Of a DNA stretch of 38,165 nt, positions 8,314-17,166 are shown piece after piece (the stretch's first letter is position 1; every line of letters begins with the position of its first letter). Both the position numbers and the translations under genes were made by a program. Under the pieces are notes generated by a model. It saw only the letters and a list, made by a program, of their open reading frames with translations. It had not been told where the DNA came from and searched no databases. The stretch spans positions 1-38,165 of the forward strand of contig SKON01000106.1 in NCBI GenBank assembly GCA_007120035.1, written 5' to 3'. The DNA is from Myxococcales bacterium (GTDB taxonomy: Bacteria > Myxococcota_A > Bradymonadia > Bradymonadales > Bradymonadaceae).

Positions 8314-9540
8314 GTGAAGAGATCAATGGCGAGCTGGCTGGCGGTTCTACTCTCCCTTGCCTTCGGGGTGGGATGCACCACGCCAGCAGCAGAGGAGCCC
8401 GAGCCGTCAGAGGCGTACGGGGATGCAGCCACGGCGGTGAACGCCTTTGCGTTCTCCCTGATGGGTGAGCTCGACAGCGGTGAGAACCAGGTCTTCTCCC
8501 CTTTTAGTATCGCCACCACGTTGGCGATGGTCAGCGCCGGAACCCGGGGCCCGACCCAGGAGGAGTTCCACGAGGTGCTCTTCTTCGACGCCGACGCGGC
8601 CAATATCCACGACGCCTATGGCGACCTGATCTCCCAGGTGGTGATGGACGGAGGCGAAGAGGGCCCGACGGTGCTGGTGGCAAACTCCCTGTGGGTCCAG
8701 ATGGGCATGTCCTACGGGATCGACTTCTTGAACACCCTGGAAGAATCGTACGGATCGGAGATGAGGGAGGTGGACTACATCTCCGACGCCGAGGGGGCCC
8801 GAGGCCTGATCAATCAGTGGGTGGCGGCCCAGACTCGAGACCTGATCGACGAACTCTTGCCCCGGGGCATTCTCTCGAACCTGACTCGGCTGGTGGCGGT
8901 GAATGCCCTCTACGTGAAGGCCTCCTGGCAGGTCCCGTTTGAGGAGTCCGACACGCGGGACGAGCCGTTCACCACGGCGGCGGGGACCACCGTGGAGGTG
9001 CCGATGATGCGCCGAGAGGGGTCCATGCGGTACCTGAAGAATAGCCGCTTCGAGGCCGTAGAGCTGGGTTACGAGGGGGCCGACCTCATCCTCCTGATGG
9101 TGGCGCCTCAACGCCAGAGGGTGCCGGAGTTTCTCACGGGGCTGACGGCGGCCTCCTTCGCCGAGCTGCGAGAGGAGCTCGACTCAGGCCAGGTGCGGCT
9201 GGGGCTGCCCCGGTTCTCCCTGGACGTCCCGACGGGCCTGCGAGAGAGCCTGATCGACCTGGGCCTGGAGCGAGCATTCGACGCCGAGACCGCGGACTTC
9301 ACGCCGATCTCAAGGGATGAAGATCTCTTCCTTCACGACGTGGTGCACCAGGCGACCTTCGACGTGGACGAGAAGGGAACGGAGGCGGCGGCGGCCACAG
9401 CGGCGATCATTGGCATCGAGAGCATGCCCGATCCGGACGCCTTTGAGGACATCACCTTCGACGAACCCTTCGCCTTCTTCCTGATCGACGGCGGCTCGGG
9501 AGCGATCCTCTTCCTCGGTCAGGTCCTGGACCCGTCATGA
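8314..9540 (+). CDS. Serpin (serine protease inhibitor) lipoprotein
   Basis: This 408-residue serpin has a lipoprotein signal (LAFGVGC, Cys21), so it is predicted to sit on a membrane facing the periplasm or cell surface. Serpin landmarks are FSPFSIATTLAMVSAGTRG, VNALYVKASWQVPF, ATFDVDEKGTEAAAATAA and the C-terminal PFAFFLI...GAILFLGQV. The hinge GTEAAAATAA has the small residues needed for loop insertion, so it should be inhibitory. Counting from the hinge as in alpha-1-antitrypsin puts Glu-Ser at P1-P1'. The GTG start at 8314 follows GGAGG by 5 bases and places a normal signal peptide; an ATG at 8284 is less likely. The stop overlaps the next gene by 4 bases. Confidence 0.9.
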   Translation: MKRSMASWLAVLLSLAFGVGCTTPAAEEPEPSEAYGDAATAVNAFAFSLMGELDSGENQVFSPFSIATTLAMVSAGTRGPTQEEFHEVLFFDADAANIHDAYGDLISQVVMDGGEEGPTVLVANSLWVQMGMSYGIDFLNTLEESYGSEMREVDYISDAEGARGLINQWVAAQTRDLIDELLPRGILSNLTRLVAVNALYVKASWQVPFEESDTRDEPFTTAAGTTVEVPMMRREGSMRYLKNSRFEAVELGYEGADLILLMVAPQRQRVPEFLTGLTAASFAELREELDSGQVRLGLPRFSLDVPTGLRESLIDLGLERAFDAETADFTPISRDEDLFLHDVVHQATFDVDEKGTEAAAATAAIIGIESMPDPDAFEDITFDEPFAFFLIDGGSGAILFLGQVLDPS

Positions 9541-10247
9541 GAAGTCGCCCCCGGATCTTGTCGTCTCTCGTAGCGGTGTTGGTGTTGGTCTTTGCCGTCG
9601 GTGTCCCCGAGGCCAAGGCCGACGATGGCGACGAGGGGCGGACGCTCCTTGTGGGGGGCGCCGGAGTGGGTGCGTTCTCGTCGGTGGCGGTCACAGGAGG
9701 GGCGAACCCCTTTGACCGGAAGCTCGGGGTCGGCGGCGGAGTGCAGGTCTCCTCGGAGATCGTCGGCGATCTCCTGGAAGCCCACCTCGGGGTGATCTAC
9801 GCCCCCAGGGGAATGACCGCCTCAGTGTCGTCGCCCTTTGCGGAGGTAGAAGAAGACCAGGAAGTGCCCACCTCCACGCTGATCACGGACTACAGCGTCC
9901 TTCAGATCCCGGTGGTGGCAGGCCTGAGGTTCTTGCGCCAGGAGCAGTGGGCCCTCTTCGCCACGGCGGGCCCCACGGCGTCGATCTTTCTGGGGCGGCG
10001 CAACCGAACCACGGACACGGGGTGGCGGCGTCCCGCCAGCGACGACGAGGTCCGCCGGCTCACCCTGGGGATCGCCGCCGGCGTCGGGGCCGATTTCGAT
10101 CTCGGGTTCGGCCGAATGACTCTGGAGGCCCGGTTCGACCGGGATCTGGTGCCCTTGATCCGGACCGTGGAGGGGACCTCGGAGCGATTCTACCACACCG
10201 CCGTCGGCCTCCATGTTGGGTTGGCGCTACCGATCCTGGAGTGGTAG
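9537..10247 (+). CDS. Small outer-membrane beta-barrel-like protein
   Basis: This 236-residue protein has a signal peptide (hydrophobic residues 9-22, then AKA before DDGDEG). Alternating beta-strand patterns follow, with glycine-rich turns (LLVGGAGVGAFSS, LGVIYAPRGM, ALFATAGPTASIFLG, AAGVGADFDLGFGRM), and it ends on an aromatic residue (LPILEW), as expected for a barrel inserted by the BAM machinery. It resembles PorT/OmpW-sized barrels, but I cannot name a family. Its ATG overlaps the serpin stop (ATGA), so the two are almost certainly made together. Confidence 0.75.
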   Translation: MRSRPRILSSLVAVLVLVFAVGVPEAKADDGDEGRTLLVGGAGVGAFSSVAVTGGANPFDRKLGVGGGVQVSSEIVGDLLEAHLGVIYAPRGMTASVSSPFAEVEEDQEVPTSTLITDYSVLQIPVVAGLRFLRQEQWALFATAGPTASIFLGRRNRTTDTGWRRPASDDEVRRLTLGIAAGVGADFDLGFGRMTLEARFDRDLVPLIRTVEGTSERFYHTAVGLHVGLALPILEW

Positions 10248-10284
10248 CCTCGCCATCTCGAATTTCTCTGGATTTGGAGCAGAT

Positions 10285-11322
10285 ATGTCCACTAGCGACA
10301 CCGTTTGCGTGACCGGGGCTTCGGGCTTCGTGGGATCTCAGATCGTCGCCGATCTCCTGGCCCAGGGCTACACCGTGCGGGGAACCGTACGAGACCCATC
10401 GAAGGCAGAGAAGTACTCCTTCCTGACGGAGCTCCCCGGCGCCGCCGACCACCTCTCGCTCCACAAGGGCCAGCTCTTGGAAGAGGGCTCCTTCGACGAG
10501 GCCCTGCAGGGCTGCGACGCCTGTATTCATACGGCGAGCCCCTATGTGATGGATGTGAAGGACCCGCAGAAGGATCTGGTGGATCCCGCTGTAGAGGGGA
10601 CCCGCAACGTCCTGAACGCCGCTTTAAAGGCCGGGGTGAGTCGGGTGGTGGTGACCTCTTCGATGGCGGCGATCACCGACGAGCCCGAGGCCGATCACGT
10701 GCTCACCGAGGAGGACTGGAACGAGAAGTCCACCCTGACCCGCAACCCCTACTACCTGTCCAAGGCCGAAGCGGAGCGGGCAGCCTGGAAGATGGCCGAA
10801 GATCACCCCGAGCTGGATCTGGTGGTGATCAACCCCTACGTGATCATGGGCCCCTCGATCAGCGCGTCGTTAAACACGTCCAATAAGATCCTTGTCGACC
10901 TTCTGAGCGGAGAATACCCGGGGATCATCAGCATCACCTGGGGGATCGTCGACGTCCGCGATGTCTCCAGGGCTCATATCCTGGCCATGGAGAACGGCGA
11001 CGCCTCAGGCCGGTTCATCTGCGTGGAACATCAGGTGCCTATGGAGGAGGTGGTCAAGACCCTGAAAGAGGGGGGCTACGACGAGGGCTACAAGCTGCCC
11101 AGCCTCAACATGGCCTGTTCCTTCGGGGACTACGCCGTGAAGCTCCTGTCCTACTTTCAGCCCGGGGGCACGGGCTCCTACCTGCGGACCCACGTGGGGA
11201 GGGTCCCGCAGTTTGACAGCACGAAGAGCAAGAAGGTGCTGGATCTGACCTATCGGCCGATCCAGGAGACCTTGTTGGAGACCGTGGAAGATCTGAAGAA
11301 GTGGGGACACCTGAAGGGATGA
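10285..11322 (+). CDS. NAD(P)-dependent extended SDR (dihydroflavonol-reductase-like)
   Basis: This 345-residue extended short-chain dehydrogenase has the nucleotide-binding TGASGFVGSQIV near residue 11. The cofactor-recognition segment VRGTVRDPSK and the catalytic YYLSKAEAER (Tyr and Lys) are both present. The family includes dihydroflavonol 4-reductase, cinnamoyl-CoA reductase and methylglyoxal/aldehyde reductases; in bacteria the substrate is usually unknown. The ATG at 10285 follows GGAGCAG, and the reading frame upstream is not protein-like. Its stop overlaps the transporter start (ATGA), so the two form a translationally coupled pair. Confidence 0.85.
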   Translation: MSTSDTVCVTGASGFVGSQIVADLLAQGYTVRGTVRDPSKAEKYSFLTELPGAADHLSLHKGQLLEEGSFDEALQGCDACIHTASPYVMDVKDPQKDLVDPAVEGTRNVLNAALKAGVSRVVVTSSMAAITDEPEADHVLTEEDWNEKSTLTRNPYYLSKAEAERAAWKMAEDHPELDLVVINPYVIMGPSISASLNTSNKILVDLLSGEYPGIISITWGIVDVRDVSRAHILAMENGDASGRFICVEHQVPMEEVVKTLKEGGYDEGYKLPSLNMACSFGDYAVKLLSYFQPGGTGSYLRTHVGRVPQFDSTKSKKVLDLTYRPIQETLLETVEDLKKWGHLKG

Positions 11323-12914
11323 GCGTCGAGGAAGAGAGCCCCGAGAGCAGCGAAGAGCGAACGGGGCTCTTCGGGCGGTTTTTGGACTTCGTGGAGTGGC
11401 TGGGCAACCTCTTGCCCCACCCGGTGACCCTCTTCGCGCTCTTCGCGCTGGGGGTGGTGCTGGTCAGCGGTCTGGCCGGGTACTTCGAGCTCAGCGTGGT
11501 CGATCCCAGGCCCGAGGGGGCGCCGGGGCGATCCGACGACGGGATGATCGAGGCCATCAGCCTGCTCAACGGCGACGGGCTGCGCCGGATCGTGACGAAC
11601 CTGGTGGACAACTTCGTGACCTTCGTGCCCCTGGGGACGGTCCTGGTGGCGCTCCTCGGCGTGGGGGTGGCGGAACACTCGGGGCTCTTGAGCACGGCGA
11701 TCCGTTTTCTGGTGCTGAAGGCGCCGAAGAACCTGATCACCGTGGTGATCGTCTTCGCCGGCGTGATCTCGAACACGGCCTCCGAGGCGGGCTATGTGGT
11801 GCTGATCCCCCTGGCCGGGGTGGTGTACCTGGCCCTGGGCCGCCACCCTCTGGCGGGGATGGCGGCGGCCTTCGCCGGGGTGAGCGCCGGGTACAGCGCG
11901 AACCTCTTGATCGGGACCATCGATCCCCTCCTGGCGGGGATCACCCAGGAAGCGGCGATGTTGATCGACCCGGAGTACACGGTCCACGCGGCGGTGAACT
12001 GGTACTTCATGATGGTGAGCACCTTCTTCATCACCATCGCCGGGACCGTGGTGAGCCTGAAGATCGTGGAGCCTCGGCTGGGGGAGTTCCAGCCCGAGTT
12101 CGCCTCCCTGGGGGCCGATGACGATCGGGCGCTGGAGCCCTTGACGAAGACCGAGGAGAAGGCGCTGCTGTGGGCGCTGATCGCCGTGGTGGCCGTAAGC
12201 TGCCTCTTCGCCCTCTCGGTGGTCCCCGAGTGGGGAGTGCTCCGCAACCCCGAGACCGGGGAGGTGCTAAACTCCCCGTTCTTGCAGGGGATGGTGACCC
12301 TGATCTTCATCTTCTTCTTCGTCCCCGGAGTGGTCTACGGGGCGGTGGCCGGGACCATCAAGAGCGACCGGGACGTGATCGAGGGGATGAGCTCGGCGAT
12401 GAGCTCGTTAGGGCTCTACATCGTCCTGGTCTTCTTCGCCGCCCAGTTCGTGACCTTCTTCGGGTGGACCCAGCTGGGGGCGATCACGGCGGTGCTGGGG
12501 GCGGAGTTCTTGCAGGCCGCCGATTTGACGGGGCCGATCATCTTCGTGTTCTTCATCCTGGTGTGCTGCTTCGTGAACCTGATGCTGGGGAGCGCCTCGG
12601 CCCAGTGGGCGGTGACGGCGCCGATCTTCGTGCCCATGTTGATGTTGATCGGGTACTCCCCGGAGGTGATCCAGGCGGCCTACCGGATCGGGGATTCGAC
12701 GACGAATATCATCACCCCGATGATGAGTTACTTCGGGCTGATCCTGGCGTTCGCCGCGAAGTACGACCGGCGGATCGGCATCGGTACGGTGATCGCGATG
12801 ATGCTCCCCTACTCCATCGTCTTTCTGGTGGGGTGGATGGGGCTCTTCTTCTTGTGGGTCTTCGGGCTGGGGCTTCCGGTGGGTCCCGAGGCGCCGACCT
12901 ACTACGTGCCGTGA
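11319..12914 (+). CDS. AbgT-family transporter
   Basis: This 531-residue inner-membrane protein has about 11-13 hydrophobic segments and belongs to the AbgT family (p-aminobenzoyl-glutamate uptake; some members export sulfonamides using the proton gradient). Typical motifs are WLGNLLPHPVTLFALFALGV near the start, VPLGTVLVALLGVGVAEHSG, GVSAGYSANLLIGTIDPLL, and near the end GDSTTNIITPMMSYFGLIL. The start overlaps the stop of the SDR gene. The pairing with a reductase suggests handling of one substrate, but which one is not visible. No AbgA/AbgB hydrolase genes are next to it. Confidence 0.92.
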   Translation: MSVEEESPESSEERTGLFGRFLDFVEWLGNLLPHPVTLFALFALGVVLVSGLAGYFELSVVDPRPEGAPGRSDDGMIEAISLLNGDGLRRIVTNLVDNFVTFVPLGTVLVALLGVGVAEHSGLLSTAIRFLVLKAPKNLITVVIVFAGVISNTASEAGYVVLIPLAGVVYLALGRHPLAGMAAAFAGVSAGYSANLLIGTIDPLLAGITQEAAMLIDPEYTVHAAVNWYFMMVSTFFITIAGTVVSLKIVEPRLGEFQPEFASLGADDDRALEPLTKTEEKALLWALIAVVAVSCLFALSVVPEWGVLRNPETGEVLNSPFLQGMVTLIFIFFFVPGVVYGAVAGTIKSDRDVIEGMSSAMSSLGLYIVLVFFAAQFVTFFGWTQLGAITAVLGAEFLQAADLTGPIIFVFFILVCCFVNLMLGSASAQWAVTAPIFVPMLMLIGYSPEVIQAAYRIGDSTTNIITPMMSYFGLILAFAAKYDRRIGIGTVIAMMLPYSIVFLVGWMGLFFLWVFGLGLPVGPEAPTYYVP

Positions 12915-12971
12915 GGTTTGGTGGAGGCGTGCCGGGGGCGGCGCGACCACCCTGGGCGGCGCGGAACCTCA

Positions 12972-13043
12972 CCACGGGGCAAAGCCCCCGTGGCTGGCAC
13001 AGTCGGGCTGCGCCCGAGGGCTCCGGCGGGCCAAGGCCTCGCC
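12972..13043. repeat. Cluster of three REP-like hairpins upstream of rpoZ
   Basis: Three hairpins stand in a row: CCACGGGG/CCCCCGTGG (12972-12993), TCGGGC-TGC-GCCCGA (13003-13017) and GGCGGGCC-AA-GGCCTCGCC (13025-13043). The second and third resemble sub-hairpins inside the long inverted repeat at 23518-23824 (TCGGGCGCAGCCCGA, GCGGGCCTTGGCCCGC). They follow the transporter gene and could also act as its terminator. The rest of the 287-base gap contains only the rpoZ promoter candidate. Confidence 0.6.
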
Positions 13044-13110
13044 TCCGCGAGATCACCGACCACCGGGGGCGGGCCGGGGGGCGGGCGGCGCGACCCGAGG
13101 GCCTCTATTC

Positions 13111-13139
13111 TTGACCGACGGTCGGCAGGTCCCTATGGT
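13111..13139 (+). promoter_or_regulatory. Candidate sigma-70 promoter for rpoZ
   Basis: TTGACC at 13111 and TATGGT at 13134 are exactly 17 bases apart, matching five and four of six consensus positions. The predicted start lies about 55 bases before the rpoZ ATG, in a relatively AT-rich patch after the hairpins. Confidence 0.6.
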
Positions 13140-13201
13140 ACGTCCTCTTACGGATCCCCGTTTCGGGGCGCCCAGAAATTTACCGGCCGTCGGAGGTCCC
13201 C

Positions 13202-13444
13202 ATGGCTCGCGTTACCGTAGAAGATTGTCTGGAACATATTGAGAACCGCTTTGCGCTGGTGATGTTGGCCACCCAGCGGGCCCGTGACCTGCGCGGTCGC
13301 AGCCCTCGGATCTTCCCGTCGTCGAACAAGGAGCCCGTGCACGCCCTGCGAGAGATCGGGGCCGGGTTTGTGTCTTTCGACGAGAAGAGCAAGCGCAAGC
13401 TGGCCCGGGCTCTGGGGCTGGATGAGCAGGAAGGAGCGGTCTGA
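13202..13444 (+). CDS. rpoZ: RNA polymerase omega subunit
   Basis: This 80-residue omega subunit helps fold and hold the beta-prime subunit of RNA polymerase. The N-terminal [20 protein letters not shown] and the following LATQRARDL segment are classical, and the length is normal. The ATG follows GGAGG. In many bacteria rpoZ sits with gmk or spoT; here it stands alone, with its own promoter candidate, and converges on an unknown gene two bases away. Confidence 0.96.
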   Translation: MARVTVEDCLEHIENRFALVMLATQRARDLRGRSPRIFPSSNKEPVHALREIGAGFVSFDEKSKRKLARALGLDEQEGAV

Positions 13445-13446
13445 GG

Positions 13447-14052
13447 TCAGGCGTCGCCGCCGGTGGCGGGCATCAGGCCCAGCCGCGCCAGAAGCTTCCC
13501 GTCGATCTCCTCGCCACGGTGCCACCGGGAGAAGAGATCGGCCCGGGCCCGCTCCTGATCGGTGCGGCCCGTGGCCAACACCCGGAAGGCCTCGACGATG
13601 GTGTCGAACTTTCGAGCCAGCTCGGCGAAGATCACCTGGAAGGCGCTCCCCGGAGCCCGAAAGGAGATCAGATCGTGAAGGCTGGAGTAGGCCGAGCGTC
13701 CCATGGACCGATAGTACTCGGCCTTGACCAGAGAGCGAGACCGCTGCAGGTGGTCCTCGAAGAACCCGCAGGAGAAGAGGCTGGTGTCTCCCAACCTACG
13801 GTAGGCCTCAATCCGGCGGTCGCCGGCGCTCTGGAGCGCCTCGCCGAGGAGAAAGGCCGCGGGCTTGTGAAAGCCCACCTCCTGAGCGGTTCGTTCGTTG
13901 AGCCGCACGAAGCCCTCGAGGAGATGAGCCAGGTAGGCCTGGGTCTCCTCGGTGGTGGTCAGCCCCAGGTCGTCACAGGCTGAAAGAAGCTCAGAACGAA
14001 AGTACTGAAAGAGATTGGTCACCGGCTGGATCGAGCGCTGCGAATCCGTCAT
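13447..14052 (-). CDS. Conserved helical protein of unknown function
   Basis: I do not recognise this 201-residue protein. It is soluble, without signal peptide or membrane segment, and rich in predicted helices (LFQYFRSELLSACDDLGL, EETQAYLAHLLEGFVRLNER, AFQVIFAELARKFDTIVEAF). Near the middle is RLGDTSLFSCGFFEDHLQRS. GGGAGG precedes the ATG at 14052; an open frame upstream to 14475 lies in the opposite gene and is not protein-like. It diverges from the PEGA/barrel gene across about 70 bases. Composition and codon use match the neighbours, so it is a resident gene rather than an import. Confidence 0.8.
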   Translation of the reverse strand: MTDSQRSIQPVTNLFQYFRSELLSACDDLGLTTTEETQAYLAHLLEGFVRLNERTAQEVGFHKPAAFLLGEALQSAGDRRIEAYRRLGDTSLFSCGFFEDHLQRSRSLVKAEYYRSMGRSAYSSLHDLISFRAPGSAFQVIFAELARKFDTIVEAFRVLATGRTDQERARADLFSRWHRGEEIDGKLLARLGLMPATGGDA

Positions 14053-14122
14053 GAAGTACCTCCCGGACTCAATGGGGGAACCGATTACTCCCCACATTAG
14101 ATCTTCAGTATATCGGAGGGTC
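14053..14122. promoter_or_regulatory. Divergent promoter region
   Basis: Seventy bases separate the start codons of two divergent genes, so both promoters must fit here or within the coding ends. The AT-rich patch around ACATTAGATCTTCAGTATA (14094-14112) is the likely core. I could not assign boxes with confidence. Confidence 0.35.
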
Positions 14123-15700
14123 GTGGCGGATGCACGTTTTCTTGTGTCCCCCCGCGTGGTTGCGGTGATCCTGTGGATCCTGGTGATGGGGCCCGCCCAG
14201 GTCGCGGCCCAGGAGAGCGCGGTCCTCTGGCTGGTCGACGGCGACGATTCGGCGGCCGCCGAGGTGCTGAACGGAGCCGAAGAAGCCCTGGCCCAGGAGC
14301 GATCGAGCCACCTCTTCGGCGAAGAAGCGCTGGGTGGCCGGGCCGCAGATCGCAGCCGACCGCTGCCGAGCTGCGCCTTCGGGGTCGAGGCCTGCCCGCC
14401 GCCGCAGGCTCTGGTCTTTGATGCCCTCGATCTGGGGCTCTTGATCCGCATCTCTCTTTCACAGGCTGGCTCCACCGTTGAAGGTAACTACGAGATGGTG
14501 GACCGACGAGGAGAGAACACCCTGGCCGGGCGAGTGTCGGCGCCGTCCTGGCGAGAGCTGGGGTTTGCCCTGGTGCGGGAGCTCTTCGACGCCGTGGGGG
14601 TAGTGTCCTTTGAATCCACGCCGCCGGGGGCTCACGTCTACATCGACGGGGAGAGCCGAGGGATCACGCCCTTCAGCGCCCAATTGGCCGTCGGAGCCCA
14701 CCCCTTCCGCATGGAGTTGGACAACCACGAGGCCGTCGATGGCGAGGTGGTGGTGCGCAGCGGCGCGGCCCATCGGGTGGAAGAGGAGCTCTCCGTGCGT
14801 CCCGGGGTGCTGAGGATCTCCGGGGCCCCCGACGGAGCGATGGTCTTCGTCAATGACGAGGAGATCGGGGCGGCCTCCGACGAGCTGACCCTGGACTCCG
14901 GGACGGTCCACGTGGAGATCCGGGCCCGGGGCTACGAGACCCTCCGCCAGGAGGTCACGATCAGCCCCGACGAGCCTGCCGAGGTGGCCGTGGAGCTGAC
15001 CCGGGAGCGGTTCGTGATCGGCGAGGTCGATCCAAGGGCCATCGCTGACCACCCGTTCCAGTTGGAGATTGGCCTTCATGGCGGGGTTCATCAGGCCACC
15101 TACCACGACGCCTCGGGCACACTCGACGGCGAGACCTACCAGTTCCAGGGGTGGCTCCAGGACGGGATGTTGGCAGAAGACGGCGCGCTGCGGCGGCTGA
15201 TGCTGCCTCGGGGGGTGCAGGCCCAGGCCGCCTGGGAGGGCCGGTATCTGGGCGTCACGGCCCTGGGGATCTCCTTCGGGAACCAGCCCCTGAACCATAA
15301 CGCTCGCCTCCGGCCTCGTGGCGACGGACCGGCCCGGGACGTGGTGATCCAGCGGATGACCACCTTGCAGCTTCGGCCCCTGCAGATCCGGGGCCGCTAC
15401 TTCTACGAGAACCTGGCCATCTACGGACAGGCCGGCCTGGGGCTGGCGTTCAAGACCCTGCAGGCGTTGGAGAGCGCCGACGACGAGGAGTTCTTCCGGC
15501 TCCGTCGGGTCGAGGTGTCCGGGGGCCTGGAGATCGGGGTGCGCTATCACTTCCATCCCCGGTTCTCCGTGGGCGGCCACTTTCGCCACCAGCGGTACTT
15601 CTCAGACGGGCTGGGAGCGGAGAACACCCTGGGGATCGTCGTCGGTATGGGGCTGCGGCAGGTGCCCTTTGTGAGATCCGAACCGCCGGAGGCCCTATGA
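14123..15700 (+). CDS. PEGA-domain protein with C-terminal outer-membrane barrel
   Basis: This 525-residue exported protein has a signal peptide ending near AQVAAQES. Residues about 20-160 form an unassigned domain with two cysteines. Two PEGA domains follow (VSFESTPPGAHVYIDGESRG and GVLRISGAPDGAMVFVNDEE), a surface/envelope beta module. The last 200 residues have alternating strand patterns (FQLEIGLHGGVHQATY, LGVTALGISFGNQPL, YENLAIYGQAGLGLAF, GGLEIGVRYHFHPRFS) like an outer-membrane barrel. The GTG at 14123 is directly preceded by GGAGGG and gives a normal signal peptide; ATG starts upstream would make an odd extension. The end overlaps the TPR gene by 4 bases, so the two are probably one envelope unit. 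Confidence 0.8.
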   Translation: MADARFLVSPRVVAVILWILVMGPAQVAAQESAVLWLVDGDDSAAAEVLNGAEEALAQERSSHLFGEEALGGRAADRSRPLPSCAFGVEACPPPQALVFDALDLGLLIRISLSQAGSTVEGNYEMVDRRGENTLAGRVSAPSWRELGFALVRELFDAVGVVSFESTPPGAHVYIDGESRGITPFSAQLAVGAHPFRMELDNHEAVDGEVVVRSGAAHRVEEELSVRPGVLRISGAPDGAMVFVNDEEIGAASDELTLDSGTVHVEIRARGYETLRQEVTISPDEPAEVAVELTRERFVIGEVDPRAIADHPFQLEIGLHGGVHQATYHDASGTLDGETYQFQGWLQDGMLAEDGALRRLMLPRGVQAQAAWEGRYLGVTALGISFGNQPLNHNARLRPRGDGPARDVVIQRMTTLQLRPLQIRGRYFYENLAIYGQAGLGLAFKTLQALESADDEEFFRLRRVEVSGGLEIGVRYHFHPRFSVGGHFRHQRYFSDGLGAENTLGIVVGMGLRQVPFVRSEPPEAL

Positions 15701-16716
15701 TCCGCAGAGTGATCCGCAGACTTGCACTCACGGGGATCCTCTTGGCCTGCTGGCTGCTGGTCGCGGGGTCGGCCAAGGCCCAGGAGCCGCCGATGGACGG
15801 CCTTGTGGGCGGCAGCGAACCCTGGGAGGTGGCCCACGACACGGCGATGCTCGCCGGACGAGAGGCCTACAACGCCGAGGACTTTCAGCGGGCTCGCCAG
15901 GAGTTCTTGCGGGCCGCCCAGACCTTACCGGAGCGCCCGGCGGCCTATCGGAACCTGGCCCGGGCCCACTTCTGGCTGGGGAACTACTCCCGAGCCACCC
16001 GGTTCTACGACGTCTACCTGGAGATCGCCTCCGGGGCGGCCGACGCCGGAGACATCGAAGAGGAGCGGGCAGCGGCGGTCGCCCGGGCCACCGACGATCC
16101 CGGACCGGACGCCTCGCAGGAGATGGCCCTGCGATCCCTGCGACGGGAGATCGACGAGGGTCGGGGCTACACCGTGGGCGGCGGCGGGGCCTGGGGGCTG
16201 TACCGGACCCTGCTGAGGATGGGGTACGCCGAGCCGGCCCTGGCGGAGCTCCAGCGGGAGCTTCGGGGGAAGATCGCCCTGGAGTTTGAGCGAGACCTGG
16301 AGCCCGACGACGGGATCCTCCCCGTGCTCACCCGAGAGGAGTGGACCCTGCAGGAGGACCGCCTCGACGCGCTGGAGGAGCTGACCCGGCGCCGCAGCGA
16401 TCGGGAGATGGTGGATCGCCGCCGGCTGGTCGTCGAGACCGCCCGAGACCTCCTGGACGGACGGTATGGGCGAGCCGGCGAGCGAGCGCTGGAGGCGACC
16501 CTGCAGAACGGGGATCTCCCCTATGTGGGGTTTTATCGGGTCGTGGCTCTCGAGCGGAGCCGCCGGCCCGACGACGCCCTCTCGGCGCTGGACGGGTGGG
16601 CCGGCGAGGTGGGCGCCGACGGCGATCCCCTGGTGCGAGTGTTCCGAGGGCAGCTCTTGCAGCAGCTCGATCGGAGCGACGAGGCGGCGACGATCTTCAA
16701 AGAGATCCTGCGGTGA
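15697..16716 (+). CDS. Periplasmic TPR-repeat protein
   Basis: This 339-residue protein has an N-terminal signal (basic RRVIRRLAL, hydrophobic LLACWLLVAGSAKA, then QEPP). Two TPR-like repeats follow at about residues 48-115 (AMLAGREAYNAEDFQRARQE, AYRNLARAHFWLGNYSRAT), and more irregular helical repeats run to the end (DEAATIFKEIL). TPRs bind partner proteins. Its ATG overlaps the stop of the PEGA/barrel gene, so it is likely the periplasmic partner of that protein. The true function is unknown. The next gene converges 7 bases downstream. Confidence 0.8.
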   Translation: MIRRVIRRLALTGILLACWLLVAGSAKAQEPPMDGLVGGSEPWEVAHDTAMLAGREAYNAEDFQRARQEFLRAAQTLPERPAAYRNLARAHFWLGNYSRATRFYDVYLEIASGAADAGDIEEERAAAVARATDDPGPDASQEMALRSLRREIDEGRGYTVGGGGAWGLYRTLLRMGYAEPALAELQRELRGKIALEFERDLEPDDGILPVLTREEWTLQEDRLDALEELTRRRSDREMVDRRRLVVETARDLLDGRYGRAGERALEATLQNGDLPYVGFYRVVALERSRRPDDALSALDGWAGEVGADGDPLVRVFRGQLLQQLDRSDEAATIFKEILR

Positions 16717-16723
16717 CCGACGG

Positions 16724-17119
16724 TCATCGCGCCATGCGGGCCCGATAAAGCCAGTACAGAAGCTGCAACACAGCGGCCACGGCGGCGGCCACGTAGGTCG
16801 CCGCGGCGGCACGGAGGACCTGATCGACGCCTCTGGCCTCTTCGCCGGAGACCAGGCCGTGCTCTCGGAGGACTTTGCGGGCACGGCTGCTCGCGTCGAA
16901 CTCCACGGGGAGGGTCACCAGGGTGAAGGCCACGGCGGCGCCGAAGAGGACGACACCCACCATGGCGAGCTCGTAGAGGCCGATGAAGATCCCGGCGATA
17001 CAGACCCAGAGGCCCAGGTTGGTGCCGATATTGGCCACGGGGACCATCTTCTGGCGGAACTTCATGGGCAGGTACCCCTCCTGGTGCTGGATGGCGTGAC
17101 CCACCTCGTGGGCGGCCGA
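16724..17119 (-). pseudogene. YugP-type zinc metallopeptidase, 5' end lost
   Basis: The reverse strand encodes the C-terminal two thirds of a membrane zinc peptidase of the YugP/Zn_peptidase_2 family: the zinc motif AAHEVGHAIQHQ, then YLPMKFRQKMVPVANIGTN, hydrophobic segments and a C-terminal membrane segment. Full-length members carry about 80 more residues before HEVGH, including a first membrane helix. Here similarity stops abruptly at about 17118, and upstream is GC-rich, G-run-rich sequence that gives Pro/Arg-rich nonsense. None of the missing part is found before mglB. I read this as a gene beheaded by a deletion or an insertion of the 17120-17300 block. A functional short form starting within the gene seems unlikely. 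Confidence 0.75.
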
Positions 17120-17166
17120 CCTCGAAGGTGACGGCTCTCGGCGTAAGAACCGGCGGTGTGCGGTGT

